A DNA stretch of 64,000 bases, taken from positions 186,001-250,000 of the forward strand of contig NZ_JAGSYC010000023.1 in assembly GCF_025685545.1 (NCBI RefSeq), written 5' to 3'. Origin of the DNA: Granulicella paludicola (lineage in GTDB: Bacteria > Acidobacteriota > Terriglobia > Terriglobales > Acidobacteriaceae). Of the stretch, positions 6,752 through 16,257 are shown one piece after another. A model generated the notes under the pieces. The model was not told where the DNA came from. It saw only the letters and a program-made list of their open reading frames with translations, and ran no database searches. Positions within the stretch are counted from its first letter, which is position 1; the number at the start of each line of letters is the position of its first letter. A program made the translations under genes and the position numbers.

Positions 6752-9661
6752 CTACAGTTTGGTGGGGGTGGAAGCTCCGTAGCCGATGCCGTTGAAGAGG
6801 AACTTGAAGGTTCCGTGGGGCTGGCCGCGGAAGGTGATCTCCGGACCGAAGAAGAAGACCTTGCCCTTGCCGAGTTTGGCTTCGACTACGGCGGAGGTGC
6901 CGTTGAGGTACTGCTGGCCCCAGGCCCAGCCGCTGTCGAGCACCTTGTCGCCCTGATACCAGGAGACAGCCGAGACGCCGTTGAGCGAGGCGCTGGGCAG
7001 AAGCTTGAAGGCAGGGCTCTTGTCGAAGAAGACATCAAGGCTGGTTGGCAGGCCATAGGCGAGCGGGGTCGTGTTATCGACCTGCGCGCGGATGAGCGAG
7101 CCGGGGATGTAGAACTTCTCGTTGGGGAGCGGCTTGGGGGTGCCGCCGCTCATCTCGGTGAGGCCGTTGACGAAGGGTAGATTCAGGGGCTCGCTGAGCG
7201 ATGTGGAGGAGCCGATGGTGAGGATGGAGCCGCCAGCCTCGGCGAACTCTTTGAGCGCCGGGACGGACTTTTCTTTGGTGTAGCTGCCGAGCCAGGGACG
7301 GAACTCTGCGGGGATGGTTTCAGGCTTGGGAGGGGCTCCGCCGAAGCCGCCACCGCCGCCGCGGCCACCTTCCGGTGCGCCGAGACGAAGGATGCCGTCG
7401 GGGAAGATGATGACGTCGTACTTGTCCTTGAGCTTGCCTGCATCGATGGCCTGCGGGTAGACGAGTTCGTAAGGGAACTCGAAGTTTTCGAGGATGAAGC
7501 GGATCCAGCCGGTGGGCATGTTGCCGCCGTAAACATCGGCGAGACCGATGCGAACGGACTTCTGCTTGAGGGCGTCGCCGTGGGGTGCTTTGGCTACGCC
7601 GATGGCGGAGATGCCGAGATCGTGGACGGCGGTTTCGACTATGGGACGAGCCTTGGGGCTGGCGGGAATCCAGAGCGCGCCGGCGGACATCGTTTTGCCG
7701 TCGACCGCCTGCACGTCCTTCAGCCAGTAGACATCGCAGCCAGCCTTCAGGAGGCGGTTGGTGAGGGTGAAAGCGTCGTTGTATTCGTGGCTGACGAGGT
7801 AGCCAGCGGGTTTGGCAACGCCGGTGAGGGTGCCGGAGACGGGGATGGCGAGATCGGTGGAGACTTCGGCGAAGGGGCCGTCGAATTTTTCGAACTCGCG
7901 ATCGAACTTGATGCCCATCTGGAAGGAGAGGTTATAGCCGGTGACGTCGTAGGGCGGCATGGGGGGACCACCGGGGTACTTGAAGTCGTCGGGGTGATCC
8001 TGCGGCTCGAACATGTCGAGGATCTGCGGACGGAAGGCCTGATCGGCCTTCACGACGTAGGAGTTCTTGGGATAGTGCTTGCCGTCGACGGTGAAGTCGG
8101 AAGTGGCCTGCAGGATGGTGACGCCGTTCTTCATCAGAGTGTTGACGAAGCGGGTAGCGGTGGGGAAATCGGGCTGATCAGAGGGCAGGATGTAGCCGCG
8201 GGGATCGCGCTTGGAGGGATCGTGCAGCACCTTCTCGTAGAGGTCGGCGGGGACACCACCGCTGCGACCGCCGGGGCCCATCGCGTCGGGAGCGGGCGTT
8301 GCAGCGGCACCGACGGCTCCGCGTCCAGCGCGACCGGCTCCGCGACCGGCGGGAGCGCCTTCGGCAGCAGGTGCAGCGGCAGCGGCTTCGAGGGCGGCGA
8401 TACGCTTGGGCGTGACCGTCCAGGAGTCTTCTTCGCCGCGCTGGATGGAGTTTTTACCCATCTTGAAGAAGTCGTAGAGCATCGTCTCGCGGTTGATGGA
8501 AGCGTAGTTCATGATGGCGCGGTTGGCGGTCTGCTCGTACGCGATGGACTGCGAGAAGTGCCAGAGCTGCGGCGGGACGGGGAACGGGAGATCGTTGTGC
8601 GGGAGCTGCGAGGCGGGGACCAGGGGCAGCTGCTCCGGCGTGGGGTTGCCGATGATTTCGGTGAGGATACCAATGGTGTTGTGGAAGTAGGTGCTGGTGC
8701 GGAGACCGCCGTTGTACCAGGTGGAGTAGGTGGCGCCGGTACGCATGGTGGAGCCGGGCTTGTTCTCCTCGATGAAGCGCTGGTGGATGGCCATGCCTAC
8801 GTTTTCGATGCCGATGGGGATGAGCGGATCGTAGTGGTAGTTGAAGGGATCGCGGAAGGGCGGGACGAAGATGACGGAGCCCGGAGGTCCGGTCTGGTGG
8901 TGGTTGTAGACGATTTGCGGGTTCCAGGTGCGGAAGAGCACGCGATCCATGTTGGTCGTCTCGATGAGGTTGGACATGAAGAAGTCGCGGTTGTCGTCGT
9001 GGCCGGCGTAGTGGTTCCACAGACGGGGCACGCCGCCGGGCTTGCGCTTGGCGGGATCGGACTCGCGGTTGTACCAGTCGGAGACGAGGTCCATGCCGTC
9101 GGGATTGCAGAAGACGGCAAGGATGATGTCGTCGTTGAGGAAGCGCATGGTTTCGGGATCGGTCTTGGCGTTGAGCTCGTAGACGAGCTCGACGAGCTGC
9201 TGCGCGCCGACGACCTCGGTGGCGTGGAGACCGCCGTCGATCCAGACGATGGACTTGCCTTCGTGGGCGAGAGCGCGGCCCTGCTCGTCGCTGAGGACCT
9301 TGTGCTCGGGAGTAAGGTCACGAGCGGTGGCGAGCTGATGAGAGATTTCGCGGTAGTGATCGAGGTTCTTGAGGTTCTCCGGCGAGGAGATGATCGCCAT
9401 CCACTGGGTGCGGCCTTCTGAGCTCTTGCCCATGTCGACGAGCTTCATGCGGTCGGACTCGGCGGCTAGCTTTTTCCAGTAGGTCTCAGCCTGCACGTAG
9501 TTGGTGAGCTGGTAGTCGTCACCGATGTTGAAGCCAAAGGCCTGCTTGGGCGTGGTGATGCTGGCTTTATCGGGAAAGCCCTGCTGGGCGATTGCGACGG
9601 GCGCAAGAGCGAGCAGCAAGGCTGACGAGGCGATCAGAGTCTGGAGCCTGTTTTTACACAT
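6752..9661 (-). CDS. secreted M14-family zinc carboxypeptidase-like metallopeptidase
   Basis: This is a large exported peptidase of 969 residues from the ATG at 9661. A TTG 18 bases upstream is a less likely start. The signal peptide is hydrophobic (LIASSALLLALAPVAIA) with cleavage expected after IAQ. The M14 fold shows the zinc motif HATEV around residues 146-150, NPDGMDLVSDWYNR, the PQIVYNHHQTG segment that may supply the third ligand, and GILTEIIG with the catalytic-type glutamate. A linker very rich in Ala, Gly and Arg lies around residues 420-470. The last 450 residues are an additional beta-rich region seen in long acidobacterial/Bacteroidetes M14 proteins. It is probably periplasmic or outer-surface. 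It has no operon partner. Confidence 0.88.
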   Translation of the reverse strand: MCKNRLQTLIASSALLLALAPVAIAQQGFPDKASITTPKQAFGFNIGDDYQLTNYVQAETYWKKLAAESDRMKLVDMGKSSEGRTQWMAIISSPENLKNLDHYREISHQLATARDLTPEHKVLSDEQGRALAHEGKSIVWIDGGLHATEVVGAQQLVELVYELNAKTDPETMRFLNDDIILAVFCNPDGMDLVSDWYNRESDPAKRKPGGVPRLWNHYAGHDDNRDFFMSNLIETTNMDRVLFRTWNPQIVYNHHQTGPPGSVIFVPPFRDPFNYHYDPLIPIGIENVGMAIHQRFIEENKPGSTMRTGATYSTWYNGGLRTSTYFHNTIGILTEIIGNPTPEQLPLVPASQLPHNDLPFPVPPQLWHFSQSIAYEQTANRAIMNYASINRETMLYDFFKMGKNSIQRGEEDSWTVTPKRIAALEAAAAAPAAEGAPAGRGAGRAGRGAVGAAATPAPDAMGPGGRSGGVPADLYEKVLHDPSKRDPRGYILPSDQPDFPTATRFVNTLMKNGVTILQATSDFTVDGKHYPKNSYVVKADQAFRPQILDMFEPQDHPDDFKYPGGPPMPPYDVTGYNLSFQMGIKFDREFEKFDGPFAEVSTDLAIPVSGTLTGVAKPAGYLVSHEYNDAFTLTNRLLKAGCDVYWLKDVQAVDGKTMSAGALWIPASPKARPIVETAVHDLGISAIGVAKAPHGDALKQKSVRIGLADVYGGNMPTGWIRFILENFEFPYELVYPQAIDAGKLKDKYDVIIFPDGILRLGAPEGGRGGGGGFGGAPPKPETIPAEFRPWLGSYTKEKSVPALKEFAEAGGSILTIGSSTSLSEPLNLPFVNGLTEMSGGTPKPLPNEKFYIPGSLIRAQVDNTTPLAYGLPTSLDVFFDKSPAFKLLPSASLNGVSAVSWYQGDKVLDSGWAWGQQYLNGTSAVVEAKLGKGKVFFFGPEITFRGQPHGTFKFLFNGIGYGASTPTKL

Positions 9662-10101
9662 GGGCAGGTGTTTCCTCAATTAGGGTGCGTTGGGGTAGAG
9701 ACGAGCGGCCTTCCGAAGAAGTCGCTGGCGAGCCTGAAAAATCCGGTATAGAGGAAATGTATAGGTTTGGCGTGCGGGACGGGGGCTGGCGTGATGCGGG
9801 CGATAGAGGATGTTTATGGGTAAGTCTGTGCTTCGCTCATCGCTGCTGTAGCGGCAGGTCTCTCCACCGCGGCGCAAAAAGCGCGCCTTCGGTCGAGATG
9901 ACAGGGTATTTGGGGGAAGCAAAGGAAACGGCCCGCGGACGATTGTCGTCTGCGGGCCGTTCTGTTGAGTCAAGTTGTGTGGTTCCAGGGAAGCCAACAG
10001 ACAAACCACAGCGGCTAGAGCCGATTCGTCGGAGAAGAACTTGTTGTCACGGCTAAAGCCGTGACCTACCGTCCGGGGCTTTGCCTAAACGCTCCGGAAG
10101 T
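9662..10101. other. intergenic stretch with repeat fragments and a terminator
   Basis: No gene was found in this 440-bp gap. It holds a fragment (9858-9904, GCAGGTCTCTCC ... TCGAGATGACAGG) similar to one at 45152-45215. A terminator-like hairpin lies at 9927-9961. A perfect short hairpin at 10046-10065, GTCACGGCT-AA-AGCCGTGAC, belongs to the window-wide TAAA-loop family. Confidence 0.6.
9927..9961 (-). terminator. probable terminator of the pyrophosphatase gene
   Basis: AACGGCCCGC at 9927-9936 pairs with GCGGGCCGTT at 9952-9961. Read on the minus strand the stem is followed by TTTCCTTTG. It lies about 140 bp beyond the ppa stop. Confidence 0.65.
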
Positions 10102-10635
10102 CTACTTGGCTGCCTTCTTTTCGATGAAGGCTTTCTGCGACTTCTCGATGATGGTGTGGGCTTCGTCGATGCCGCGGAAGCCGTGGGTCTGCACGGATTT
10201 GCCTTCGAGATCCTTGTAAACGGAGAAGAAGTGGGTGATCTCCTTGCAGATGTGCGGGTAGATGTCGGAGATGTCCTTGATGTGGGCGTAGCGCGGATTG
10301 TCGTCGCCTACGGCGATGATCTTCTCGTCGCCTTCGCCCTGATCGGTCATGAGGAGCACGCCGATGGGACGCACGGTCTGGACGCAGCCGGGAAAGCTGG
10401 GGGTATCGACCAGCACGAGGACGTCGAGAGGATCGCCGTCGTCGCCGAGGGTGCTGGGGATGAAGCCGTAGTCACCGGGATAGTGGACCGGGGAGTAGAG
10501 GTTGCGGTCGAGACGGAAGACGTGCAGCTCTTTGTCGTACTCATACTTGCTGATGCCGTCGAGAGGAATTTCGATGACGGCGTTGACCAGCCTGGGAGAG
10601 TCGGAGCCAATGGGAAGCTCGAGGTAGTTCGGCAT
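10102..10635 (-). CDS. ppa: inorganic pyrophosphatase
   Basis: This 177-residue soluble family I pyrophosphatase hydrolyses PPi to phosphate and so drives biosynthetic reactions. The signature DGDPLDVLVL is near residue 66. HYPGDYGFIPSTLGD precedes it, and DEKIIAVGDDNPRYAHIKDISD follows. These contain the metal-binding aspartates and phosphate-binding Lys/Arg residues. Length is normal for bacterial hexameric enzymes. AGAAGAGATACC sits before the ATG as a weak ribosome site. It is a single-gene unit. Confidence 0.97.
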   Translation of the reverse strand: MPNYLELPIGSDSPRLVNAVIEIPLDGISKYEYDKELHVFRLDRNLYSPVHYPGDYGFIPSTLGDDGDPLDVLVLVDTPSFPGCVQTVRPIGVLLMTDQGEGDEKIIAVGDDNPRYAHIKDISDIYPHICKEITHFFSVYKDLEGKSVQTHGFRGIDEAHTIIEKSQKAFIEKKAAK

Positions 10636-10879
10636 ACGGAGGGTATCTCTTCTCCTGCTACAAAGGTAGGTCGGCTGGTTGGGAACAACCTGTGGAAGGT
10701 GTCTCGCGAAAAAAAGCCGCCGGGGAACAGTCTATCGCCTTTTGCAGCTGAGGGTGTTGCGGAGCCCGGGGGAGTGGTAGGACGATTTGTTACGTGTCAG
10801 ATGCACCTACTCCTGTATAAAAGCCCTACTACACAAAAGAGACGTACGTATCTATCTTTGCCACTTAGGGGTTTGCTCG

Positions 10880-11500
10880 ATGAGCTCTGCACGCACTGTA
10901 GTACTTTCCACATTTGTCTTGGTCCTCTGGCTTGGTTTTCTTACTGGGAACGCACGGTGTCAATCGGTGGCTACAGCCAGCCGTGGCGCGCAATTTACAG
11001 TCTTCGCCGGTTACATGCCGACCGAGACGGATTATGGCAAGTCGACACTGAATGGATACGGCGCCGGGTTGGATTTCACGATCTATCCGCGGTTTTTTCT
11101 GAAGCCCTCGATCGAGGTGCGTGGCGACCTGGCCAACAACGGGTTGGTAACGGAGAAGGATGTTCTGGTGGGACCGCGTCTGCAGATGGACGTGCGGAAC
11201 CGGCTGCATCCCTATGGGGAGTTCCTGATTGGCGGCGGCGAGCTGGGTTACCACATCTCGCCGTACCCGGATTACACGGGAGACCGCAGCCGTGTGCTGG
11301 CCTATGGTGGCGGCATCGATATTGATGTGGGGAGGAACTTTGGGGCAAAATTCGAGTTTCAGCAGAGAAGCTGGAATCTCGGGTCGAATCCAGGGGTAAC
11401 GCCGGCAGGCACCTACACGCTGTCTCCACGCATGGCGATGGTGGGCGTGACGTACACAATTCCATTTCGCAAGTTGAATCGGCAGGGCGACTTTCGATAA
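10880..11500 (+). CDS. outer-membrane beta-barrel protein (paralogue 1)
   Basis: The protein has 206 residues from the ATG at 10880, which begins a clear signal peptide (VVLSTFVLVLWLGFLTGNARC). The upstream frame to 10787 is not needed. The mature protein consists of alternating amphipathic strands ending in MAMVGVTYTIPF, and it matches a small OmpA/OmpW-like porin-family barrel. It is about 40% similar by eye to the next gene, including ATA(S/R)RGA near the N-terminus and the closing strand. The closing strand lies about 10 residues before the C-terminus. No ligand can be inferred. Confidence 0.8.
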   Translation: MSSARTVVLSTFVLVLWLGFLTGNARCQSVATASRGAQFTVFAGYMPTETDYGKSTLNGYGAGLDFTIYPRFFLKPSIEVRGDLANNGLVTEKDVLVGPRLQMDVRNRLHPYGEFLIGGGELGYHISPYPDYTGDRSRVLAYGGGIDIDVGRNFGAKFEFQQRSWNLGSNPGVTPAGTYTLSPRMAMVGVTYTIPFRKLNRQGDFR

Positions 11501-11777
11501 GAGAAGGTGTCTGCTTATAAAGAAGTACGGATCCAGCCGCGCCGCTGGACTCCCTGACGTGCTTATCGCTACACGATAAAAAGCGAAGCAGTTGATTCCA
11601 AAGGGATGTCATTTTTTTATCGAGAGCCCAAGTAACCCCTACCCCTTGGTTGGGCGTCCATCTCTGGTAATCGGTAGAGTCGACGGGCCACTTTCGTGGT
11701 TCCGGTTCAACCTCCATAGAACCAGCTAACCGCGTGGGTGCGTCACCACCGGAATATTCCGCCGGAGCCAAACCTTC

Positions 11778-12404
11778 ATGAAATTTGTTCGTCTTGCGTC
11801 ACTTACCGCTTTTTTATTCCTTGTAGCCGGGCTGATGCTGGCTCCTACTCTGCGTGCCCAGTCCCTGGCGACCGCCCGTCGAGGCGCGGAGATCACGGCT
11901 TTTGGCGGCTACAGCGTCTCGCATCCCGACTACGGGGGAACTTCCTATAACGGCGAGACGATCGGTGCGAATTTCACCCTCTTTAAGAATTGGTGGGTAG
12001 ACCCCTCCGTAGAGGTGCGCTTCAACCACAGCTCGAACTCGATCATTTCTGAGAATGCCTTCCTGGTGGGGCCGCGCGTGCAGAAGGATTACGGCCGCTT
12101 CCACCCCTATGTGGATGCTCTGTTTGGCGTGGGTGTGATCTCGTATCATCCAGCCCCGACCTTCTCTCCTGACGATCATCAGGATAGTGGCAGAAACATT
12201 GCTTTCGGCGGCGGCGTGGACTTTGACGTAACGAGAAACTTCTCCGCGAAGGTCGACTTTCAGGAGCAGAACTGGAACCTAGGCAAGAACCCTCCGTTTC
12301 AGCCGGACGGCTCGAACTACACGCTTTCGCCGAGTGTGCTGACGTTCGGTGTGACGTATCACATTCCGTTCTCGGGTCTACGGAAACAGCGGGAGTTGCG
12401 GTAG
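11778..12404 (+). CDS. outer-membrane beta-barrel protein (paralogue 2)
   Basis: The protein has 208 residues with a signal peptide ending at LRAQS. Its segments FGGYSVSHPDYGG, FLVGPRVQKDYGRFHPY and ISYHPAP, and the final VTYHIPFSGLRKQRELR, parallel the gene at 10880 block by block. The two look like a local duplication. Barrel topology is inferred from the alternating hydrophobic pattern and aromatic-rich strands. 11501-11777 between the copies has no gene. Confidence 0.8.
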   Translation: MKFVRLASLTAFLFLVAGLMLAPTLRAQSLATARRGAEITAFGGYSVSHPDYGGTSYNGETIGANFTLFKNWWVDPSVEVRFNHSSNSIISENAFLVGPRVQKDYGRFHPYVDALFGVGVISYHPAPTFSPDDHQDSGRNIAFGGGVDFDVTRNFSAKVDFQEQNWNLGKNPPFQPDGSNYTLSPSVLTFGVTYHIPFSGLRKQRELR

Positions 12405-12471
12405 GGCGGCTCCGCTTGCCAGCCGCGCATCGGAGTCGATGCTAGGCTGGTGAGTGGGAGTTACTTTTATT

Positions 12472-13560
12472 TTGAGTACAGAAAGCTTTGAGAACGATCT
12501 TCACCCGGCAGGCAGCAGCCGGTTTGTAAGGGCGTGTCTGCGTCAGCCTGTGGACCGTACGCCGGTGTGGCTGCTGCGTCAGGCTGGCCGCTATATGCCA
12601 GAGTATATGGCGGTGCGGAAGCACCACTCGTTGCTGGAGATTTGCAGGACGCCGGAGATTGCGTCTGAGGTGACGATCACGGCTGCGGAACGGCTGGGTG
12701 TGGATGCGGCGATTATCTTTGCGGATCTGTTGTTGCCGTTTACGCCGATGGGACTGGACTTCGAGTTTGTGAATGGCGAAGGTCCGGTGGTGCATCAGCC
12801 AGTACGTTCGCGTGAGCATATCGAGTCGCTGCGGACGGATCGTGCGGATGAGCTGAATTATGTGGCGAAGGCGATTGAGAAGGTGGCGGCTCACTTCTCT
12901 GCTCCGCGCGAGGATGGGGACCGGTTGGGGATCATCGGTTTCATCGGCGCGCCGTTTACGCTGGCGAGCTACATGATCGAGGGTGGAAGCTCTCGCAACT
13001 ACATCGAGACGAAGAAGCTGATGTACGGCGATCGCGCTGCTTGGCAGCTGTTGACGGAGAAGCTGGTGACGGTGCTGGTGGCGTATGCTTCGCAGCAGGT
13101 TGAGGCCGGCGCCGATGTGATCCAAATTTTCGATTCATGGGCCGGCGCTCTGAGTGTTGCGGATTATCGCGAGTACTGCCTGGCGGCGACGACGGAGCTG
13201 GTGCAGCGCGTGAAGTCGCTGGGAGTGCCGGTGATCTACTTTGGCGTGGACACGGCGAGCCTGCTGACAACGATGCGCGAGACGACGGCGGATGTGCTGG
13301 GGCTCGACTGGCGGGTGCCGCTGGATGAAGGTTGGAAGCTGGCTGGACCGGGTTGCGCTGTGCAGGGAAATCTTGATCCGATCACGCTGTTTGCGCCTGC
13401 GGATGTGCTGGAGAAGCGCGTGCGCGAGGTGCTGGAACTGGCGGGCAATCGGCCGGGACACATCTTCAATTTGGGACACGGGATTGTGCCCGGAACTCCG
13501 GTCGACAATGTGATTCGAACTGTTGAGTGGGTAAAGAAGTATGGGAAGAACAGGCAGTAG
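12472..13560 (+). CDS. hemE: uroporphyrinogen decarboxylase
   Basis: This enzyme removes the four acetate carboxyls of uroporphyrinogen III to make coproporphyrinogen III in haem synthesis. The signatures are present: RTPVWLLRQAGRYMPEY with the substrate-binding arginines, then GFIGAPFTLASYMIEGG, and FDSWAGALS. The start is uncertain. A TTG at 12472 gives MSTESFENDLH and has GGGAG 11 bases upstream. A GTG at 12454 gives six more residues without a ribosome site. From the TTG, length is 362 residues, usual for the family. It is the first gene of hemE-hemH-hemY, and a direct 12-bp repeat lies just after the stop. Confidence 0.96.
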   Translation: MSTESFENDLHPAGSSRFVRACLRQPVDRTPVWLLRQAGRYMPEYMAVRKHHSLLEICRTPEIASEVTITAAERLGVDAAIIFADLLLPFTPMGLDFEFVNGEGPVVHQPVRSREHIESLRTDRADELNYVAKAIEKVAAHFSAPREDGDRLGIIGFIGAPFTLASYMIEGGSSRNYIETKKLMYGDRAAWQLLTEKLVTVLVAYASQQVEAGADVIQIFDSWAGALSVADYREYCLAATTELVQRVKSLGVPVIYFGVDTASLLTTMRETTADVLGLDWRVPLDEGWKLAGPGCAVQGNLDPITLFAPADVLEKRVREVLELAGNRPGHIFNLGHGIVPGTPVDNVIRTVEWVKKYGKNRQ

Positions 13561-13585
13561 GGAGTAGGAAATAGGGAGTAGAAAG
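13557..13585 (+). repeat. short direct repeat between hemE and hemH
   Basis: GTAGGGAGTAGGAAATAGGGAGTAGAAAG contains AGGGAGTAG twice, 13 bases apart. The hemE stop codon lies in the first copy. Similar GTAGTG/GAGTAG runs occur around the terminator at 38331-38412. Confidence 0.5.
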
Positions 13586-13590
13586 AAAGT

Positions 13591-14739
13591 ATGAGCACGA
13601 CAATGACGACTGATTCTCCTGCAATCCTGCTGCTTGCGCATGGCACACCGGACCGGCTGAGCGAAATGGCCGAATATCTGGACAAGGTGACAGGTGGGCG
13701 GCCGATGCCTACGCATGTCGTGGAGGAGCTGCAACACCGCTATGCGGAGATCGGGCTGCGGGAGGAGCCGCTGCCGGAGGGGCCTCCGCTGACAAAGTGG
13801 ACGCTGTTGCAGGGCAGGATGCTGAGCGAGAAGCTCGGGCGACCGGTGTATGTGGGGATGCGGAACTGGCATCCGTACATCGCCGATGTTGTTGCACAAA
13901 TGAAGACGGACGGAGTGACGAAGGCGCGCGTGTTGTGTCTTGCGCCGCAGAACTCGCGGACGAGTGTGGGGCTGTATCGGCGGGCGCTGATGCAGGCGGT
14001 GCGCAACACTGAGACAGGCGCGGCGTTCGAAGTGGAGTTCATCGCTGGCTGGGCGGACGAGCCGCTGCTGGCTCAGGCGTTTGCAGAGAAGCTTTGGCCG
14101 GTGTGGGCTGAGGTGTGCGCGAGCACAGGTGAGCGCCTGCCGGTGTTGTTTACGGCGCATGCAGTTCCCTGCCGGACGATTATGAGTGCTCCGGTGGTGA
14201 GCGCGGAGAGTCCGTCTGCGGCGAGGCCCGGTGGGCCCGTGCCCGAGAACGGGATTCAAAACTATGGCGCGGCGGCGGCTCCTGATCCTTATCCGGTGGA
14301 GTGCAAACAGACGGCGATCCGGATTGCGGAGGCGATGAAGGTAGTCGGCATGAGCGATGCGGACTGGTTCTTTGCGTTCCAGAGCCAGGGGATCGCGGGG
14401 GCTCCGTGGATTGGACCGACCGTGCCGGACACGCTGAAGGTGCTGGCCGAGATGGGACACAAGGGCGTGGTGCTGCAGCCGGTGGGCTTCCTGTGCGACC
14501 ACGTGGAGATTTTGTACGACATCGATATCGACTTCAAGCAGCAGGCTGCGGAGCTGGGTATGTCGTTGTGGCGCGCCGATAGCCTGAACGATTCGCCGAC
14601 GCTGGTGCGAGCGGTGGAAGAGGCGTTGAAGCGCGAGCCTACGCCGGAGAGCGCGGCTGAAGCGGCTCCGCAACGGCCGGGGCGACCCGCAGCGGCGAAG
14701 AAGGAAGAGACAAAACCAGAGGCGGTTGCGGCCGAATGA
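13591..14739 (+). CDS. hemH: ferrochelatase
   Basis: This 382-residue enzyme inserts ferrous iron into the porphyrin ring. The N-terminal AILLLAHGTPDRLSEMAEYL is the ferrochelatase P-loop-like start. LFTAHAVPCR holds the conserved catalytic histidine. WFFAFQSQG and the VVLQPVGFLCDHVEILYDIDID stretch with the conserved glutamate are also diagnostic. The last 40 residues are an Ala/Pro/Lys tail beyond the catalytic domain. The gene lies 30 bp behind hemE and overlaps the next gene by 4 bases. Whether the enzyme uses protoporphyrin or coproporphyrin cannot be decided here. Confidence 0.95.
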   Translation: MSTTMTTDSPAILLLAHGTPDRLSEMAEYLDKVTGGRPMPTHVVEELQHRYAEIGLREEPLPEGPPLTKWTLLQGRMLSEKLGRPVYVGMRNWHPYIADVVAQMKTDGVTKARVLCLAPQNSRTSVGLYRRALMQAVRNTETGAAFEVEFIAGWADEPLLAQAFAEKLWPVWAEVCASTGERLPVLFTAHAVPCRTIMSAPVVSAESPSAARPGGPVPENGIQNYGAAAAPDPYPVECKQTAIRIAEAMKVVGMSDADWFFAFQSQGIAGAPWIGPTVPDTLKVLAEMGHKGVVLQPVGFLCDHVEILYDIDIDFKQQAAELGMSLWRADSLNDSPTLVRAVEEALKREPTPESAAEAAPQRPGRPAAAKKEETKPEAVAAE

Positions 14740-16151
14740 AGCGTGTAGCGATTGTGGGTGGCGGCATTGCGGGACTGGCTGCGGCGTATGAGCTGGAGAA
14801 GCAGCGGCTTGCGGGCGCGGACCTCGACTGGCAGCTGTATGAGGCGAGCGAGCGGCTCGGTGGCACCGTCTCAACGACGAGGATTGAGGGCTTCGTGCTG
14901 GAAGACGGGCCCGATGGGTGGGTGACCGAGAAGCCGTGGGCGCGGGATCTGGCTGTCGAGCTGGGGCTGAAGGATGAGCTGATCTCCAGCAACGATGCCA
15001 CGCGGAAGACGTACATCCTGATCGATGGCAAATTGGAAGCGATGCCCGGTGGCATGCGGATGATGGTGCCGGAGTCGCTGGAATCTCTGGAAGGCTGTGC
15101 GTTGTTCACCGAGGCTGCGCGCGCGGCGTATGCGGCGGAGTTAGCGCGGGCTGATGAATTGAAGGCGAGCGCACCAACCGAGGACGAGAGCGTATCGAGC
15201 TTTGTGCGAAGGCACTTTGGCGAAGAGGTGCTGGAGAAGATTGGAGCGCCCCTGCTGTCGGGCGTGTTTGGCGGCGATGTCGCGAAGCTCAGCGTACAGG
15301 CGGTGATGGCCGGGTTCGTGACGATGGAGCGGGAGCAGGGATCGCTGATTGCGGCGGTGCAGGCGAAGCTGAAGGCGCGCGGCAACAAACCGCATCCGCC
15401 GATCTTTACGTCGCTGCGGCGGGGCATGGGATCGCTGGTGGAGGCGATCGTGGCGAAGCTGCCTGCGGAGCGCATTCACCTGAGCCAGCCTGCAATGTCG
15501 TTGAAGCGCGAGGGCAAGCTGTGGTGCCTGAAGACGATGAAGGGCACCGGCAAGGCCAAGCGGCATTTTCAGCGTGTGCTGCTGGCGACTCCGATCGATG
15601 CGACCAAGGTTTTGCTGGAGTCTCTGAGTGCGGAGGCGGCTGCGCTGGTTCCGAACGACGCGAGTTCCGCGGTGCTGGCGACGTTCTGCTGGAAGCCCGA
15701 GGCAGCGAGTCAGTTCTTGGTGCCGACCGGATTTGGATTTCTGGTGCCGCCGGATGCGAGCGCGACAGAGTCGCTGCTGGCGGCGACGTTTGCCGACCAG
15801 AAGTTTCCGGGGCGAGTGCCGGAGGGGTGCAAGGTCATCCGCGCCTTCTTTGGCGGAGCGAGTGCGGCGGCGCTGATGGAGCAGTCGGATGAAGCCGTGA
15901 CGGCTGCTGCTTTGAAGCAGCTAAGGGCTATCTTTGGCGAACTTCCGCAGCCTGAGGCTTCTCTGACGACGGTGCGCCGCTGGCCGCGAAGCCTGCCGCA
16001 GTATGCGGTGGGACATCTGGAGCGGATGGCGAAGCTGGAGACGCTGGTCGGTGAGCTCGGCGGGATCAAGCTGCTGGGCAATGCTTACAGGGGTGTCGGG
16101 GTGCCGGACCTGGTTAGGGATTCGCGCGCGGCGGTGCGGGCGGAATACTAA
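14736..16151 (+). CDS. hemY: protoporphyrinogen/coproporphyrinogen oxidase, HemY/HemG type
   Basis: This 471-residue FAD enzyme removes six hydrogens from the porphyrinogen. The first residues KRVAIVGGGIAGLAAAYEL form the FAD dinucleotide fold, followed by YEASERLGGTVSTTRIEGFVLEDGPDGW. LLSGVFGGDVAKLSV and the C-terminal GIKLLGNAYRGVGVPDLV are typical of this oxidase family. The start codon overlaps the stop of hemH (ATGA), showing translational coupling. It ends the haem operon. Confidence 0.94.
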   Translation: MKRVAIVGGGIAGLAAAYELEKQRLAGADLDWQLYEASERLGGTVSTTRIEGFVLEDGPDGWVTEKPWARDLAVELGLKDELISSNDATRKTYILIDGKLEAMPGGMRMMVPESLESLEGCALFTEAARAAYAAELARADELKASAPTEDESVSSFVRRHFGEEVLEKIGAPLLSGVFGGDVAKLSVQAVMAGFVTMEREQGSLIAAVQAKLKARGNKPHPPIFTSLRRGMGSLVEAIVAKLPAERIHLSQPAMSLKREGKLWCLKTMKGTGKAKRHFQRVLLATPIDATKVLLESLSAEAAALVPNDASSAVLATFCWKPEAASQFLVPTGFGFLVPPDASATESLLAATFADQKFPGRVPEGCKVIRAFFGGASAAALMEQSDEAVTAAALKQLRAIFGELPQPEASLTTVRRWPRSLPQYAVGHLERMAKLETLVGELGGIKLLGNAYRGVGVPDLVRDSRAAVRAEY

Positions 16152-16211
16152 TCCTCATCCCTCCTGAGATGATGTTCGGCGCGTCTCCTCCATGCCGTCA
16201 GAAGAAATATG

Positions 16212-16236
16212 GCCCCGAGTCGATTCGACTCGGGGC
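16212..16236 (-). terminator. hairpin terminator after the SDR gene
   Basis: GCCCCGAGTCG-ATT-CGACTCGGGGC is a perfect 11-bp stem. On the minus strand it is followed by CATATTTCTTC. It lies between convergent hemY and the SDR gene and may stop both. Confidence 0.75.
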
Positions 16237-16257
16237 TGACTTGTAAGGGGGATGCAC

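Noticed and set aside
7580-9421. 613-residue plus-strand frame opposite the M14 peptidase
   Set aside because: Composition is Gly/Val/Asp-heavy with no motif, the usual mirror of a high-GC gene on the other strand.
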